DNA from: G963422745 sp965214285
GTDB taxonomy: Bacteria; Actinomycetota; Acidimicrobiia; Acidimicrobiales; Aldehydirespiratoraceae
Assembly (NCBI GenBank): GCA_965214285.1
Contig: OZ243946.1
Location: 744,001 to 808,000, forward strand
Direction: 5' to 3'
DNA length: 64,000 bases
Under the pieces are notes generated by a model. That model saw nothing but the letters and a program-made list of their open reading frames with translations, had not been told where the DNA came from and searched no databases. The translations under genes were made by a program, and so were the position numbers. Positions 25,413 through 34,563 of this stretch are shown piece after piece (within the stretch, counting starts at the first letter, position 1; every line of letters begins with the position of its first letter).

Positions 25413-25958
25413 ATGACGGCTGAGGCGGTCGAGGCGCGGCCCGCGGCCTCGCTGGTCGTGCTCGACGACCGCGGTGCCCTGCACGTTCTCGTCGGGCGGC
25501 GGCGCCCCGACCTGGTGTTCGCCCCCGGCCTGGTGGTGTTTCCGGGCGGTGCCGTCGAGGAGGACGACGCCTCGCCGCTGGCGGCGGCGCTGCGCGAGAC
25601 CGGCGAGGAGACCGGCTGGTGGCCGCAGCCGCCCGATCCGAGTGGCGAGCCCGCGTACCCTTACGTCGGCCACTGGATCACCCCAGAGCCCTCGCCCCGC
25701 CGATTCGACACCCACTTCTTCCTGGGCCGCTTCAGCGGCGGCGGCCCCCTGGTGGCCGACGAGAACGAGTTCGACGCCCTGTGGTGGGACCGTCCCGCGG
25801 CGCTGCTGCGCGACATCGAGAGCGGCGCGCTGGAAGCGATTACACCCACCCTGTCGATGCTCACCTCGCTGGCCGCCTACCGGGATGCAGACGCTGCTTT
25901 TGGCGGCGTGATGCGCGGCATTGTTCGCCGCTTCCCGTGGGGCGAGACTTGGTTCTGA
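25413..25958 (+). CDS. NUDIX hydrolase
   Basis: A 181-residue protein. The NUDIX box begins at the GGAVEEDD segment and continues to RETGEETGW, keeping the REx2EExG core. The N-terminal beta strands read SLVVLDDRGALHVLVGRR, and the family's FPGG motif is present. Members hydrolyse nucleoside diphosphate derivatives, for example coenzyme A or ADP-ribose compounds; the substrate here is unknown. The ATG at 25413 is preferred to a TTG six codons upstream. Confidence 0.85.
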   Translation: MTAEAVEARPAASLVVLDDRGALHVLVGRRRPDLVFAPGLVVFPGGAVEEDDASPLAAALRETGEETGWWPQPPDPSGEPAYPYVGHWITPEPSPRRFDTHFFLGRFSGGGPLVADENEFDALWWDRPAALLRDIESGALEAITPTLSMLTSLAAYRDADAAFGGVMRGIVRRFPWGETWF

Positions 25959-26219
25959 ATCATGCCCTGTGGACAGCCATTGTGAAGCATCAGAACATCG
26001 TCAGAAAACGAACGTCAGTGCTCATGTTGCGATTTCTTTGCGAATTGATTAGGAATTGCCCAGAACAGCCGCTACCGTGTGCCTCAGTTAGGTGCTGCAC
26101 GGGTGCAGGGTCGTGCAGCTCCCGGCTCGGGGGCTCGGCCCCCATCTCCCCCTCCAGGGAATCTGGGGTACGGTCGGTATTCATGGGCCGGCCGGCCCCA
26201 GACCCCGGAGGCTGGCGTC
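25959..26219. other. Intergenic region of lower GC before the aquaporin gene
   Basis: The first 110 nt are visibly AT-richer than the surroundings (for example GATTTCTTTGCGAATTGATT). The second half has several short G/C-rich self-complementary stretches near 26120-26160 (CTCCCGGCTCGGGGGCTCGG). No gene or known riboswitch was recognised. It may hold the promoter and a structured leader for the MIP channel. Confidence 0.4.
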
Positions 26220-26903
26220 ATGACCCGGCCTGACTTGGGCCGCTGCCTGCTGGCGGAACTGCTGGGCACGGCCCTGCTGCTCGTCAGCGTGATCGGCTCG
26301 GGCATCATGGCCGAGCGCCTCAGCGACGACACCGCCGTGGTGCTGCTGGCCAACGCCGCGGCCACCGCCGGGGCGCTGTATGTGATCATCGCCGTCCTCG
26401 GGCCGGTCTCGGGCGCCCACGTCAACCCGCTGGTGAGCATCGCCGAAGCGCTGCTGCGGATGCGGCGCTGGCCCGAGACGGCCGCCTACTGCGCGGCTCA
26501 GTTCGCCGGCGGGGCACTGGGCACGATCGCCGCCAACGTCATGTTCGGCCTCGACGCCGTGAACGTCAGCAGCAAGGTGCGTGACGGCGCCGGCATCTGG
26601 TTTGCCGAGGCGCTGGCCAGCTTCGGCCTGCTGCTCGTGGTGTTCGGGCTGATCCGCAGCGGCAAGGCCGCCTCGGTGGCGTCTGCGGTGGCCTGCTATA
26701 TCGGCGGCGCCTACTTCTTCACGTCGTCCACGTCGTTCGCCAACCCGGCGGTCACCGTGGCCAGGACCCTCAGCGACACCTTCGCCGGCATCGACCCGTC
26801 GTCGGTGGCGGGCTTCGTGGCCATGCAGCTCATCGGCGGCGGGCTGGCGATCCTGACGGTGCGCTGGCTGTACCCCGAGCCCAGCCGTCGACAGCAGGCT
26901 TGA
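26220..26903 (+). CDS. MIP family channel (aquaporin/glycerol facilitator-like)
   Basis: A 227-residue membrane protein with six hydrophobic segments and two half-helix loops. The second NPA motif is intact (FANPAVTVAR). The first is NPL (GAHVNPLVS), a known kind of variation that can change selectivity. The N-terminal AELLGTALLL segment is typical. The ATG at 26220 is chosen. Its stop is 9 nt from the stop of the convergent gene at 26913. Confidence 0.88.
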   Translation: MTRPDLGRCLLAELLGTALLLVSVIGSGIMAERLSDDTAVVLLANAAATAGALYVIIAVLGPVSGAHVNPLVSIAEALLRMRRWPETAAYCAAQFAGGALGTIAANVMFGLDAVNVSSKVRDGAGIWFAEALASFGLLLVVFGLIRSGKAASVASAVACYIGGAYFFTSSTSFANPAVTVARTLSDTFAGIDPSSVAGFVAMQLIGGGLAILTVRWLYPEPSRRQQA

Positions 26904-26912
26904 GCGGCTGGG

Positions 26913-28007
26913 TCAGATCCTGGTGTCGGGTCGCAGGTACGAGGTGCCCGGCCCCGAGTACGACAGGCCGTAGCCGGGCGGGAAGGCCCAGTCGATCAGG
27001 GGCGGCTCGGCGATCGCCTCGCGCCACCAGGCGATGAGTCGGTCCTCGCCTTCGTAGTCGAAGGGGTCCTCGAGGATCTGCTCGGTCTCGCCGCCCGGCG
27101 GCGGCGGGTTCTGCGCCCACCAGCGCGCGGTCAGCGCGACCGCCTCACGGGCAGGCACCACATCCGCGTAGCCGAGCACCGTGCGCAGCGCCGTGGTGTC
27201 GAACACCCGGTGATGCGAGGTCGGCCCGGCCAGCAGCGGCCAGGCGGGCCGTGCCAGCTCCGCGGGCATCGACACCAGCTCCCAGTCATGGCCCAGCGCC
27301 GCCGCGCAGATCTCGACCACCTGGCGGATGCTCAGGGTCTCGCTGTCCGCGGCGTGGAACAGGCGGCCCTTGGCGGCCTTGGGCTGGTCCAACGCCAGCA
27401 GCACCGCATGGGCGAGGTTGTCCACGTAGCCGAACGAGTTGAGCATGGCGCCGTCGTCGGGCACCACGATGCTCCGCCGGCGGTCGAGGATGCGCCGCAC
27501 GATCGACCACTCCCGCGGGGCGAGCTGGCGCGGGCCGTACACGTAGGGGTAGCGGAAGTGGGTGGCCTCTGGGATCGTCTCGAACACGATCCGCTCGGTG
27601 CGGGCGATGCGATACGACTTGCCGTCGTCGTCGGTGTCGGCTGTGGCGGCCGTCTCGGGCGCAGGCACCGGCAGCCCCGCCGGGTCGTGGCGCCAGGGGT
27701 CGAAGTAGCCGCGCAGCGCCGGGCCTCCGCCGATGGAGATCAAGTGCCCGACCCGCCCGGCGAGCACCTCCACGATGGTGCGCAGCCGCCCGTAGGTGAC
27801 GATGGCGGCGTCCCAGGTCTCGGCGCCGATCGTGGCCGCCAGTGCCTGGCGGTCGCGCACGTCGACGTGGAGGTGGCGCAGGTGCATCACCTCGGGCAGC
27901 TCGTGGGCGCCGGTGTGGCAGATCACCGGCTCGTGGCCGCGTGCTTCGAGGCCTGCCACGATCGCCGGGCCGGTCGGGCCGGTGCCGCCGACTACCAGGA
28001 CCCGCAT
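26913..28007 (-). CDS. NAD-dependent epimerase/reductase-like protein (atypical SDR)
   Basis: A 364-residue extended SDR. The N-terminal nucleotide motif is VVGGTGPTG. The usual YxxxK pair is replaced by a SYRIARTER segment, so the catalytic Lys appears to be Arg. The FGYVDNLAHAVLLAL segment and a PYVYGPRQ motif match epimerase/reductase relatives such as isoflavone-reductase- or RNA-binding-type atypical SDRs. Catalysis is uncertain and the substrate is unknown. Confidence 0.8.
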   Translation of the reverse strand: MRVLVVGGTGPTGPAIVAGLEARGHEPVICHTGAHELPEVMHLRHLHVDVRDRQALAATIGAETWDAAIVTYGRLRTIVEVLAGRVGHLISIGGGPALRGYFDPWRHDPAGLPVPAPETAATADTDDDGKSYRIARTERIVFETIPEATHFRYPYVYGPRQLAPREWSIVRRILDRRRSIVVPDDGAMLNSFGYVDNLAHAVLLALDQPKAAKGRLFHAADSETLSIRQVVEICAAALGHDWELVSMPAELARPAWPLLAGPTSHHRVFDTTALRTVLGYADVVPAREAVALTARWWAQNPPPPGGETEQILEDPFDYEGEDRLIAWWREAIAEPPLIDWAFPPGYGLSYSGPGTSYLRPDTRI

Positions 28008-28074
28008 CTGCTCATCCGCGCCGCGCTGGGGATCAGCCGCATCTTGCGCGCTCCCTGACCGGCACCGGCCGTCG

Positions 28075-29640
28075 TCAGTCGACCGCCACGTCGGCGAACT
28101 GCTCGCGCAGGATCCGCTTGAGGATCTTGCCGGTGGGGTTGCGCGGGATCGCGTCTGTGAACCGCACCGCCTTGGGCTGCTTGAACGGCGCCAGCCTGCC
28201 TTTGGTGTGGGCCAGCACCGCCTCCGCGGTCACGGACTCCTCGGCGCGCACCACCACGGCCAGCGGCGACTCCCCCCAGCGGGCCGAGTCCACGCCGATC
28301 ACGGCGACCTCGGTCACGCCGTCGAGCGACAGGATCACGTTCTCGATCTCCGCGGGATACACGTTCTCGCCGCCGGAGATGATCATGTCCTTCACCCGGT
28401 CCTGGATGTAGACGAAGCCGTCGTCGTCCATCACGGCGATGTCGCCGGTGTGCAGCCAGCCGTCCACGATCGTCGAGGCGGTGTCGTCGGGGCGGTTCCA
28501 GTAGCCCAGCATGATGTTGGGGCCTCTCAAGAGCACCTCGCCGGGCTCGCCGCGGGGCACCTCGGCGCCGTCGCTGTCCACGATGCGCACGTCGCCGAAG
28601 AAGAACGCCTTGCCGGTCGAGCCAGCCCGCTCCAGGGCGTCGCCGGGCGAGATCAGACAGCCCGGCCCGCCCGACTCGGTGAGCCCGTAGACCTGATGGA
28701 CCTCGATCCCCATCGACTCGTAGGTCTTGATGAGCGTCTCGGGGACCGGCGCAGCGCCGCTCATCACCCAGCGCAGCGACGAGTGGTCGTGGCTGGCGGC
28801 GTCGTAGGTGAGCAGCATGAACTGCAGCATGGCGGGCACCGCCAGGGTGACGGTGATGCGCTCCTCGCCGAAGATCTCCCAGATGCGCACCGGGTCGAAC
28901 TCGCTCATGATCACCGCCGTGCCGCCCAGGAACAGCACGGTGAGCAGCGGGTTGAGCGCCCCCACGTGGAACATCGGCAGGCAGATCAGGTAGCGGTCGT
29001 TCCAGCGCACATCGGCGGTGGCGGTGGCCGTGAGCAGCGACCACATGGCGGTGTTGTGGCTGTGCATCACGCCCTTGGGAAGGCCGGTGGTGCCCGACGT
29101 GTAGAGGATGAACAGCAGGTCGTCGTCGCCTGCGACGATCTCTGGCTCGGAGTCCTCCGCTGCGGCCAGGGCGTCGGAGTAGCCCTCGGCGAAGTCGGGC
29201 CGCTCCGAGGGATCGCCCACGTGGATCCAGCGGTCGATCTGGGCGCCGATGTCTCCGCGGGCCTGCAGTTCGCCGATGACCTCGTTGAAGGCGCTGCCGA
29301 AGACCATCACCGTGGCGCCGGAGTCGTCGAGGATGAACGACAGCTCGTCGGCCACGAGCCGCCAGTTGAGGGCGACGATCACCCCGCCGGCCTTGGCCGC
29401 GCCCAGGAAGGTCTCGACGAACTCGGGGCCGTTCATCAGCAGGGTGGCCACACGGTCGCCCGCTTCGAGGCCGCCGTCTGCGAGCGCCCGGGCGGCCCGG
29501 TTGACGCGGGCGTTCAGCTCGGGGTAGCTGAGCCGGGTGCCGCTGGTGACGTCGTAGATCGCCTCGGTGCGGGGGTTGAGCAGGGCTCTCTTGGCGAGGA
29601 AGCCCCCGATGTTGTTGCGCATGCTGCTGTCGTTGTGCAT
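28075..29640 (-). CDS. Acyl-CoA synthetase / AMP-dependent ligase (FadD-like)
   Basis: A 521-residue adenylate-forming enzyme. The P-loop YTSGTTGLPKGVMHSH is near residue 175, YGLTES near 305, the hinge motif GWLHTGDIA near 400, and the C-terminal catalytic Lys motif NPTGKILKRIL near 505. It activates carboxylic acids, probably fatty or related acids, to CoA thioesters through acyl-AMP. The ATG at 29640 is supported by a TAGCAT box 7 nt upstream. An acyl-CoA dehydrogenase-like gene ends 29 nt upstream in the same direction. Confidence 0.93.
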   Translation of the reverse strand: MHNDSSMRNNIGGFLAKRALLNPRTEAIYDVTSGTRLSYPELNARVNRAARALADGGLEAGDRVATLLMNGPEFVETFLGAAKAGGVIVALNWRLVADELSFILDDSGATVMVFGSAFNEVIGELQARGDIGAQIDRWIHVGDPSERPDFAEGYSDALAAAEDSEPEIVAGDDDLLFILYTSGTTGLPKGVMHSHNTAMWSLLTATATADVRWNDRYLICLPMFHVGALNPLLTVLFLGGTAVIMSEFDPVRIWEIFGEERITVTLAVPAMLQFMLLTYDAASHDHSSLRWVMSGAAPVPETLIKTYESMGIEVHQVYGLTESGGPGCLISPGDALERAGSTGKAFFFGDVRIVDSDGAEVPRGEPGEVLLRGPNIMLGYWNRPDDTASTIVDGWLHTGDIAVMDDDGFVYIQDRVKDMIISGGENVYPAEIENVILSLDGVTEVAVIGVDSARWGESPLAVVVRAEESVTAEAVLAHTKGRLAPFKQPKAVRFTDAIPRNPTGKILKRILREQFADVAVD

Positions 29641-29647
29641 GCCGCGG

Positions 29648-29653
29648 ATGCTA
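29648..29653 (-). promoter_or_regulatory. -10-like box of the acyl-CoA synthetase gene
   Basis: On the minus strand TAGCAT ends 7 nt before the ATG at 29640, as in the other leaderless starts. Confidence 0.4.
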
Positions 29654-29669
29654 GACCCTGGCTGCGCCC

Positions 29670-30791
29670 CTAGAGCTTGCCGAGCATGCGCTCGGCGAAC
29701 TCGAAGGTGTGGCGCGGGCTGACCATGGCGTGCTGCGAGCCGGCGTGCAGGTCGCGATAGCAGCGCTGGAACGGGCTGTCGCGCAGGGCCGCGGTGCCGA
29801 TGTGCAGATACAGGGCCTGCAGCGCCCGGATGCCCTGCTGGTGCAGGAAGGTCGTGGCCTGGCGTGCTTCGCCCTCGATCACCGGGTCCGCCGGCTTGCC
29901 TGCGAGCACCCGCTGCTCGGCGCGCTCGAAGGCGTCTCTGATCCAGCCCTCGCCCGAGCGCAGCACGGACTCGGCCATTGCCAGGTCGTACTGGAACCGC
30001 GGGTCGTCGCTCAGCTCGCTGCTGCCGGTCATCCGCCGCCGGCCGGCCAGCGCCGCGGCCTCGTCGATGGCGCGGCGCATCACGCCCATGCACCAGCCTG
30101 CATGGCCGACCTCGGTGAGGCACAGCACGCCGAGGTCATACATCGGCCCGCCGCGGTGACGGGTGAAGCCGCCGAAGCTGAAGGTGCGCTCGGCGGGCAC
30201 CACGCTGTCGATCGTGTAGTCATACGACGCCGTGCTGCGCAGTCCCAGCACGTCCCAGTTGCCGGTCACGGCCACCTCGCCTTTGGGCACCACGGCGAAG
30301 ATGTAGTCGGCGTCCGCGCCGTCGGGCGGCTGGGTGAACGACCCGCAGCCGACCCACTCGGCGTTGTTGATGCCCGAGCCGAAGCTGTAGTCGCCGTTGA
30401 TCTGATAGGCGCCGCCGTCGGCGGACGGCACGGCGATGCCGTTGGGGGCGAACTGGCCGGCCACGATCGGCACCCGTTGGCCTGAGAACATCACGTCGGT
30501 GAACTCCTCGGGGCAGTACGAGCCGAAATAGCAGGCCGCGGACGACGCCGCCATCACTACCCAGCCGGTCGAGCCGTCGGCGCGGGCCAGCTCGCTGAAG
30601 ACGTCGAGCGAGTCGGCGATGCAGTACTCGGCGCCGCCGACGTCGCGGGGGATCATGGTGCCGTACAGCCCGGCGGCGTGGCAGGCCTCCACTGCCTTGT
30701 CGGTCATCGGCAGGTTCTCGGCCTCGGCGCGGCTGCCTTCGGCGTCGAGCACCGGCGCCAGGTCGCGGGCGGCGTCGAGCAGTTCGGTCAT
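29670..30791 (-). CDS. Acyl-CoA dehydrogenase-like flavoprotein (HsaA/class D monooxygenase-type)
   Basis: A 373-residue protein of the acyl-CoA dehydrogenase superfamily. It has an N-terminal helical domain (MTDKAVEACHAAGLYGTMIP), a middle beta domain (INGDYSFGSGINNAEWVGCG) and a C-terminal helical domain. STGWVVMAASSAACYFGSY and the absence of the usual catalytic-base Glu region resemble the flavin-dependent hydroxylases such as HsaA or the DszC group more than true dehydrogenases. The ATG at 30791 is chosen. It sits directly upstream of the FadD-like gene. Confidence 0.82.
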   Translation of the reverse strand: MTELLDAARDLAPVLDAEGSRAEAENLPMTDKAVEACHAAGLYGTMIPRDVGGAEYCIADSLDVFSELARADGSTGWVVMAASSAACYFGSYCPEEFTDVMFSGQRVPIVAGQFAPNGIAVPSADGGAYQINGDYSFGSGINNAEWVGCGSFTQPPDGADADYIFAVVPKGEVAVTGNWDVLGLRSTASYDYTIDSVVPAERTFSFGGFTRHRGGPMYDLGVLCLTEVGHAGWCMGVMRRAIDEAAALAGRRRMTGSSELSDDPRFQYDLAMAESVLRSGEGWIRDAFERAEQRVLAGKPADPVIEGEARQATTFLHQQGIRALQALYLHIGTAALRDSPFQRCYRDLHAGSQHAMVSPRHTFEFAERMLGKL

Positions 30792-30981
30792 CCCGCGATG
30801 ATGGCCGGCGCGCCCTGCTGCCATCAACTCGGACGCACCGCCCCGGCTGCGCCTGCTCGACCGTCGCGGTTCGGCTTGCGCCCTCCACCCTCGCCCGCCC
30901 GGCTGCCTTGCTCGGTCTGCGTGCTCCGGCCCGCTCGGCCTGCGCGGCCTGCTCGGCTTCGGGCTGGTCGGCCGGCGCCGT

Positions 30982-30987
30982 TAGCTT
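30982..30987 (+). promoter_or_regulatory. -10-like box of the thiolase-like gene
   Basis: TAGCTT ends 9 nt before the GTG at 30997; the same hexamer precedes pstS. Confidence 0.4.
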
Positions 30988-30996
30988 GGCTCACCC

Positions 30997-32463
30997 GTGA
31001 GCCCTGAATCGCTGCCGGTCGTGGTCGGCGCTGCGACCGTCACCCGAGAGCCGCAGCAGCCCGACGAGGCCGCGGACTGCGCCGAGCTGCTCTGCGCCGC
31101 AGCGGCCGCAGCCATCGACGACAGCGGCGCGCCGGGACTCGCCGCATCGGTCGACGAGGTGCTCGTCACCCGCGGCCTGGCCCGCCTCGACGACGGCGCA
31201 GGACGCATAGCCGCGGCCATCGGCGCGCCAGGGGCCGCGACCGTCGCCTACGAGCCGGGCATCCCTCAGCAGACGCCGATCAACCGGGCGATCCAGGCGG
31301 TGCGCTCCGGCGCGGCGCGGGCGGTGCTGGTGGCCGGGGCGGAGGCCAAGCGCAGCGACGACCTGGCCCGCCGAGCCGGCATCGAAGCGCCGCCGCGCTC
31401 GCCGTTCGCCGGGGAAGCGGACCGGCTGATCGCCCCCGAGGGCGAGATCGTCGCCCGAGCCGAGGTCGCCGCGGGCGCAGTGTCGCCGGTGATGCAGTAC
31501 GCCATGATCGACAGCGCCCGCCGGGCGACGCTGGGCTTGTCGCTGGATGCCCACCGCGACGACATCGCCTCGCTGTGGGCCGGCTTCAACGCCGTCGCCC
31601 GGCACAACCCCGAAGCGGCCTTCCCGGCGCCGCTGAGCGCGGCGCAGATCCGAGAGCCGTCGCCTGCCAACCGCCTGCTGGCGTTCCCCTACAACAAGTG
31701 GCACAGCACGCAGTGGTCCGTCGACCAGGCCGCCGCCTTCGTGATCGTCTCCACGGAGCTGGCCGACGAACTCGGCATCGACGCCGAGCGGCGGGTGTTT
31801 CCCTGGGTCGGGCTGGAGTCGTCGCATCAGGTGTCGCTGAGCCGCCGGGCCTTGCTGCACCGCTGGCCGGCAATGGGCGTGCTGGGCACCGCTGCCGAGC
31901 GGCACCTGGGCCGGTCGCTGGACTCGCTTGAGCACAGCGAGCTCTACTCGTGCTTCCCGGCCGCGGTTCGGGTGCAACAGGCCGAGCTGGGCCTCGACCC
32001 GCAGCGCCCGCCGACGATCACCGGCGGCATGGCCTTCGCAGGCGGGCCGCTCAACAGCTTCGTGTTCCAGGCGACGGTGGCGATGATTGCGCGGCTGCGC
32101 GCCGAGCCGGGCTCTGTCGGCATGGTGAGCGCCGTCAGCGGGTTCCTGACCAAGCCGGGGCTGAGCGTGTGGAGCGCGGCTGCACCCGAGCGCCCGCCGC
32201 TGGTGGCCGACCTGCGCGACGAGGCCGCCGCTGCCACCGGCACAGTCGATGTCGACCCCGATGCCGACGGCGAGGGCGTGATCGCGGCCTGCACGGTGGT
32301 CCCGGTGGACGGCGAGCCGCTGCGGGTGGTCGCCATCGTCGATCTCGACGACGGCTGCCGTGCTGTCGCAGCCGCAGACGACGGCAGCCTCGCCGCGCAG
32401 GCGATGCGAGAGGAGCTGATCGGCGCCCGAGTCGGAGTGAAAGCCCAGGCGCTGCTGCCCTAG
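30997..32463 (+). CDS. Thiolase-like protein (type 1, with extra C-terminal domain)
   Basis: A 488-residue member of the thiolase superfamily. The segments SGAARAVLVAGAEAKRS and TITGGMAFAGGPLNSF correspond to the thiolase folds, and HSELYSCFPAAVR carries the region with the C-terminal-half catalytic Cys. The usual N-terminal nucleophile motif (Cys in a GSG/CASS setting) is not seen. The last ~80 residues (from TGTVDVDPDADGEGVIAA) form a beta-rich add-on as in mycobacterial thiolase-like protein 1. It may lack true thiolase activity. Confidence 0.8.
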   Translation: MSPESLPVVVGAATVTREPQQPDEAADCAELLCAAAAAAIDDSGAPGLAASVDEVLVTRGLARLDDGAGRIAAAIGAPGAATVAYEPGIPQQTPINRAIQAVRSGAARAVLVAGAEAKRSDDLARRAGIEAPPRSPFAGEADRLIAPEGEIVARAEVAAGAVSPVMQYAMIDSARRATLGLSLDAHRDDIASLWAGFNAVARHNPEAAFPAPLSAAQIREPSPANRLLAFPYNKWHSTQWSVDQAAAFVIVSTELADELGIDAERRVFPWVGLESSHQVSLSRRALLHRWPAMGVLGTAAERHLGRSLDSLEHSELYSCFPAAVRVQQAELGLDPQRPPTITGGMAFAGGPLNSFVFQATVAMIARLRAEPGSVGMVSAVSGFLTKPGLSVWSAAAPERPPLVADLRDEAAAATGTVDVDPDADGEGVIAACTVVPVDGEPLRVVAIVDLDDGCRAVAAADDGSLAAQAMREELIGARVGVKAQALLP

Positions 32464-32494
32464 CCCGCCCGCCGGCTCAGGCGAGGCGCGGCTG

Positions 32495-33124
32495 TCAGGT
32501 GAGGCCGAGCTCGGCGATCCGCTCCAGCACCCGCGGGCGCTCGTCGCCGATCAGGGTGGTGTCGCCGTGGCCGGTGTGTACCACGGTGTGGTCCGGCAGG
32601 CTCAGCAGCCGGTCCCGGATCGAGCGCAGGATCGTCGGCTCGTCGCTGAAGCTGCGCCCCGTGGCACCCGGCCCGCCGCAGAACAGCGTGTCGCCGCTCA
32701 TCACCGCGCCCGTCTCGGAGTCGAAGAAACAGCAGCACCCCGGCGAGTGACCCGGCGTGTGGATCACCGCCAGCTCGTGGCCGCCGGCGCTCAGCACAGC
32801 GCCGGGCACCACGTCGGCATCCGGCGACGACTCGGGGTAGACCACGTCCCAGAGCATGCGGTCCTCGGGATGCAGCATCACCGGGGCGTCCACCGCGTCG
32901 CGCAGGGCCGCCGCCGCGTTGATGTGGTCGTTGTGGCCATGGGTGAGCACGATGGCGGGCACCCGCCTGCCGTTCACCGCCTCGACGATCGGCCGATGGT
33001 CGTGGGCGGCGTCGAAGACCAGCACCTCGCGGTCGTCGCCGACCAGCCAGATGTTGTTGGTCACCTCCCACTCGCCGCCGTCGAGGGCGAAGATGCCGTC
33101 GGTTGTCACAAGCTCGATTGCCAT
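32495..33124 (-). CDS. Metallo-beta-lactamase-fold hydrolase linked to mycothiol formaldehyde oxidation
   Basis: A 209-residue MBL-fold protein with the zinc motif THGHNDH near residue 60, further ligands in HTPGHSPG and SGDTLF, and a final His in VVHTGHGD. It follows the S-hydroxymethyl-mycothiol dehydrogenase gene after 90 nt on the same strand. In mycobacteria mscR is followed by the same kind of hydrolase, which is proposed to release formate from the mycothiol thioester. That role here is inferred from context. Confidence 0.88.
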   Translation of the reverse strand: MAIELVTTDGIFALDGGEWEVTNNIWLVGDDREVLVFDAAHDHRPIVEAVNGRRVPAIVLTHGHNDHINAAAALRDAVDAPVMLHPEDRMLWDVVYPESSPDADVVPGAVLSAGGHELAVIHTPGHSPGCCCFFDSETGAVMSGDTLFCGGPGATGRSFSDEPTILRSIRDRLLSLPDHTVVHTGHGDTTLIGDERPRVLERIAELGLT

Positions 33125-33214
33125 GCGCTGCTTCTCGGGGCTCTGCGGGTTGCCAGGGTCTGCGGTTTCTCGGGATTGGATGCGGACCGGTTCTGCGGGC
33201 GGGCAGGCGGGCGG

Positions 33215-34306
33215 TCAGCCGCCGACCATCACCACCGAGCGCAGCACCTCGCCGCGCTCCATCTTGTGGAAGGCCTCCTCCACGCCGTCGAGCGGGATCG
33301 TCTCGGAGACGAAGCCGTCGAGGTCGAGGCGGCCCTGCTGGTAGAGGTCGATCAGCATCGGGAAGTCGCGGCTCGGCAGGCAGTCGCCGTACCAGCTCGA
33401 CTTGAGCGCCCCGCCGCGGCCGAACACCTCGATGAACGGCAGCTCGATGGTCATGTCGGGCCGGGGCACGCCCACCAGCACCACGGTGCCTGCGAGGTCC
33501 CGGGCCTCGAAGCACTGCCGGTACACCTCCGGCAGCCCGATCGCCTCGATGGCCACGTCCACCCCGTTGCCGCCGGTGATCTCCTGGATCCGGGCCACCG
33601 GGTCCTGTTGCGTGGAGTTGACGGTGTGCGTTGCGCCGAAGCCCCGCGCCCATTCGAGCTTGCGGTCGTCGATGTCGACGGCGACGATCACCGACGCCCC
33701 GGCCAGCTTCGAGCCGGCGATGGCTGCGTCTCCCACCCCGCCGCAGCCGAACACCGCCACCGAGTCGCCCCGGCCGACGCCGCCGGTGTTGATGGCCGCG
33801 CCGATGCCGGCCATCACGCCGCAGCCCAGCAGCCCCGCCGCCGCGGGCGAGGCAGTCGGGTCGACCTTGGTGCACTGGCCCGAGGCCACCAGCGTCTTCT
33901 CGGCGAAAGCGCCGATGCCCAGCGCCGGCGACAGCTCGGTGCCGTCCGCGAGGGTCATCTTCTGGGCGGCGTTGTGGGTGTCGAAGCAGATGTGGGGCTT
34001 GCCGCGCAGGCAGCTCCGGCACTGGCCGCACACGGCCCGCCAGTTGAGGATCACGAAGTCGCCGGGTGCCACGTCGGTCACGCCGTCGCCGACGGACTCC
34101 ACGATGCCGCTGGCCTCGTGGCCCAGCAGGAACGGGAACTCGTCGTTGATCCCGCCCTCGCGGTAGTGCAGGTCGGTGTGGCACACGCCGCACGCCTTGA
34201 TCGCCACCACGGCCTCGCCCGGCCCGGGGTCGGGGACCACGATGTCGGCGACTTCCACCTCGGCGTCTTTGGCCATGGCCACCACGCCCTTCACGGTCTG
34301 CGTCAT
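33215..34306 (-). CDS. mscR: S-(hydroxymethyl)mycothiol dehydrogenase
   Basis: A 363-residue zinc-dependent class III-like alcohol dehydrogenase. The catalytic zinc site is in KACGVCHTDLH and the GHEASG motif. The structural zinc cysteines are in VCGQCRSCLRGKPHIC. The Rossmann motif is FGCGGVGDAAI. The close fit to actinobacterial MscR, and the linked MBL hydrolase, indicate formaldehyde detoxification and nitrosomycothiol reduction with mycothiol as cofactor. A strong AGGAGG site precedes the ATG at 34306. Confidence 0.92.
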   Translation of the reverse strand: MTQTVKGVVAMAKDAEVEVADIVVPDPGPGEAVVAIKACGVCHTDLHYREGGINDEFPFLLGHEASGIVESVGDGVTDVAPGDFVILNWRAVCGQCRSCLRGKPHICFDTHNAAQKMTLADGTELSPALGIGAFAEKTLVASGQCTKVDPTASPAAAGLLGCGVMAGIGAAINTGGVGRGDSVAVFGCGGVGDAAIAGSKLAGASVIVAVDIDDRKLEWARGFGATHTVNSTQQDPVARIQEITGGNGVDVAIEAIGLPEVYRQCFEARDLAGTVVLVGVPRPDMTIELPFIEVFGRGGALKSSWYGDCLPSRDFPMLIDLYQQGRLDLDGFVSETIPLDGVEEAFHKMERGEVLRSVVMVGG

Positions 34307-34563
34307 TGCTGTTCCTCCTGTTGCCCTGCCTGTCGGCTGCTGTGTCTGCGGACTTCTGTGTCTGTCGGGACCGTCTCTTGCTCTGGCTGCCGCGGCGTTG
34401 CGCGAGCGCCGACCACGACACTAGTTGCAGCCCGCCCTGCGCGCCCATGCCGACCCCGCTGCCGGTGCCGTCCTCCACAACGACCACCAGCGGTCGACGC
34501 CGAGAGCGCCTCGGCGGGTGCCCGATGCGGCGATTCGGGCGGCGGGCTGCAAGGATGCGGGCC

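Noticed and set aside
26100..26219. Structured-looking leader before the aquaporin gene as a known riboswitch
   Set aside because: Short GC-rich self-complementary stretches are present, but no conserved riboswitch core could be recognised.
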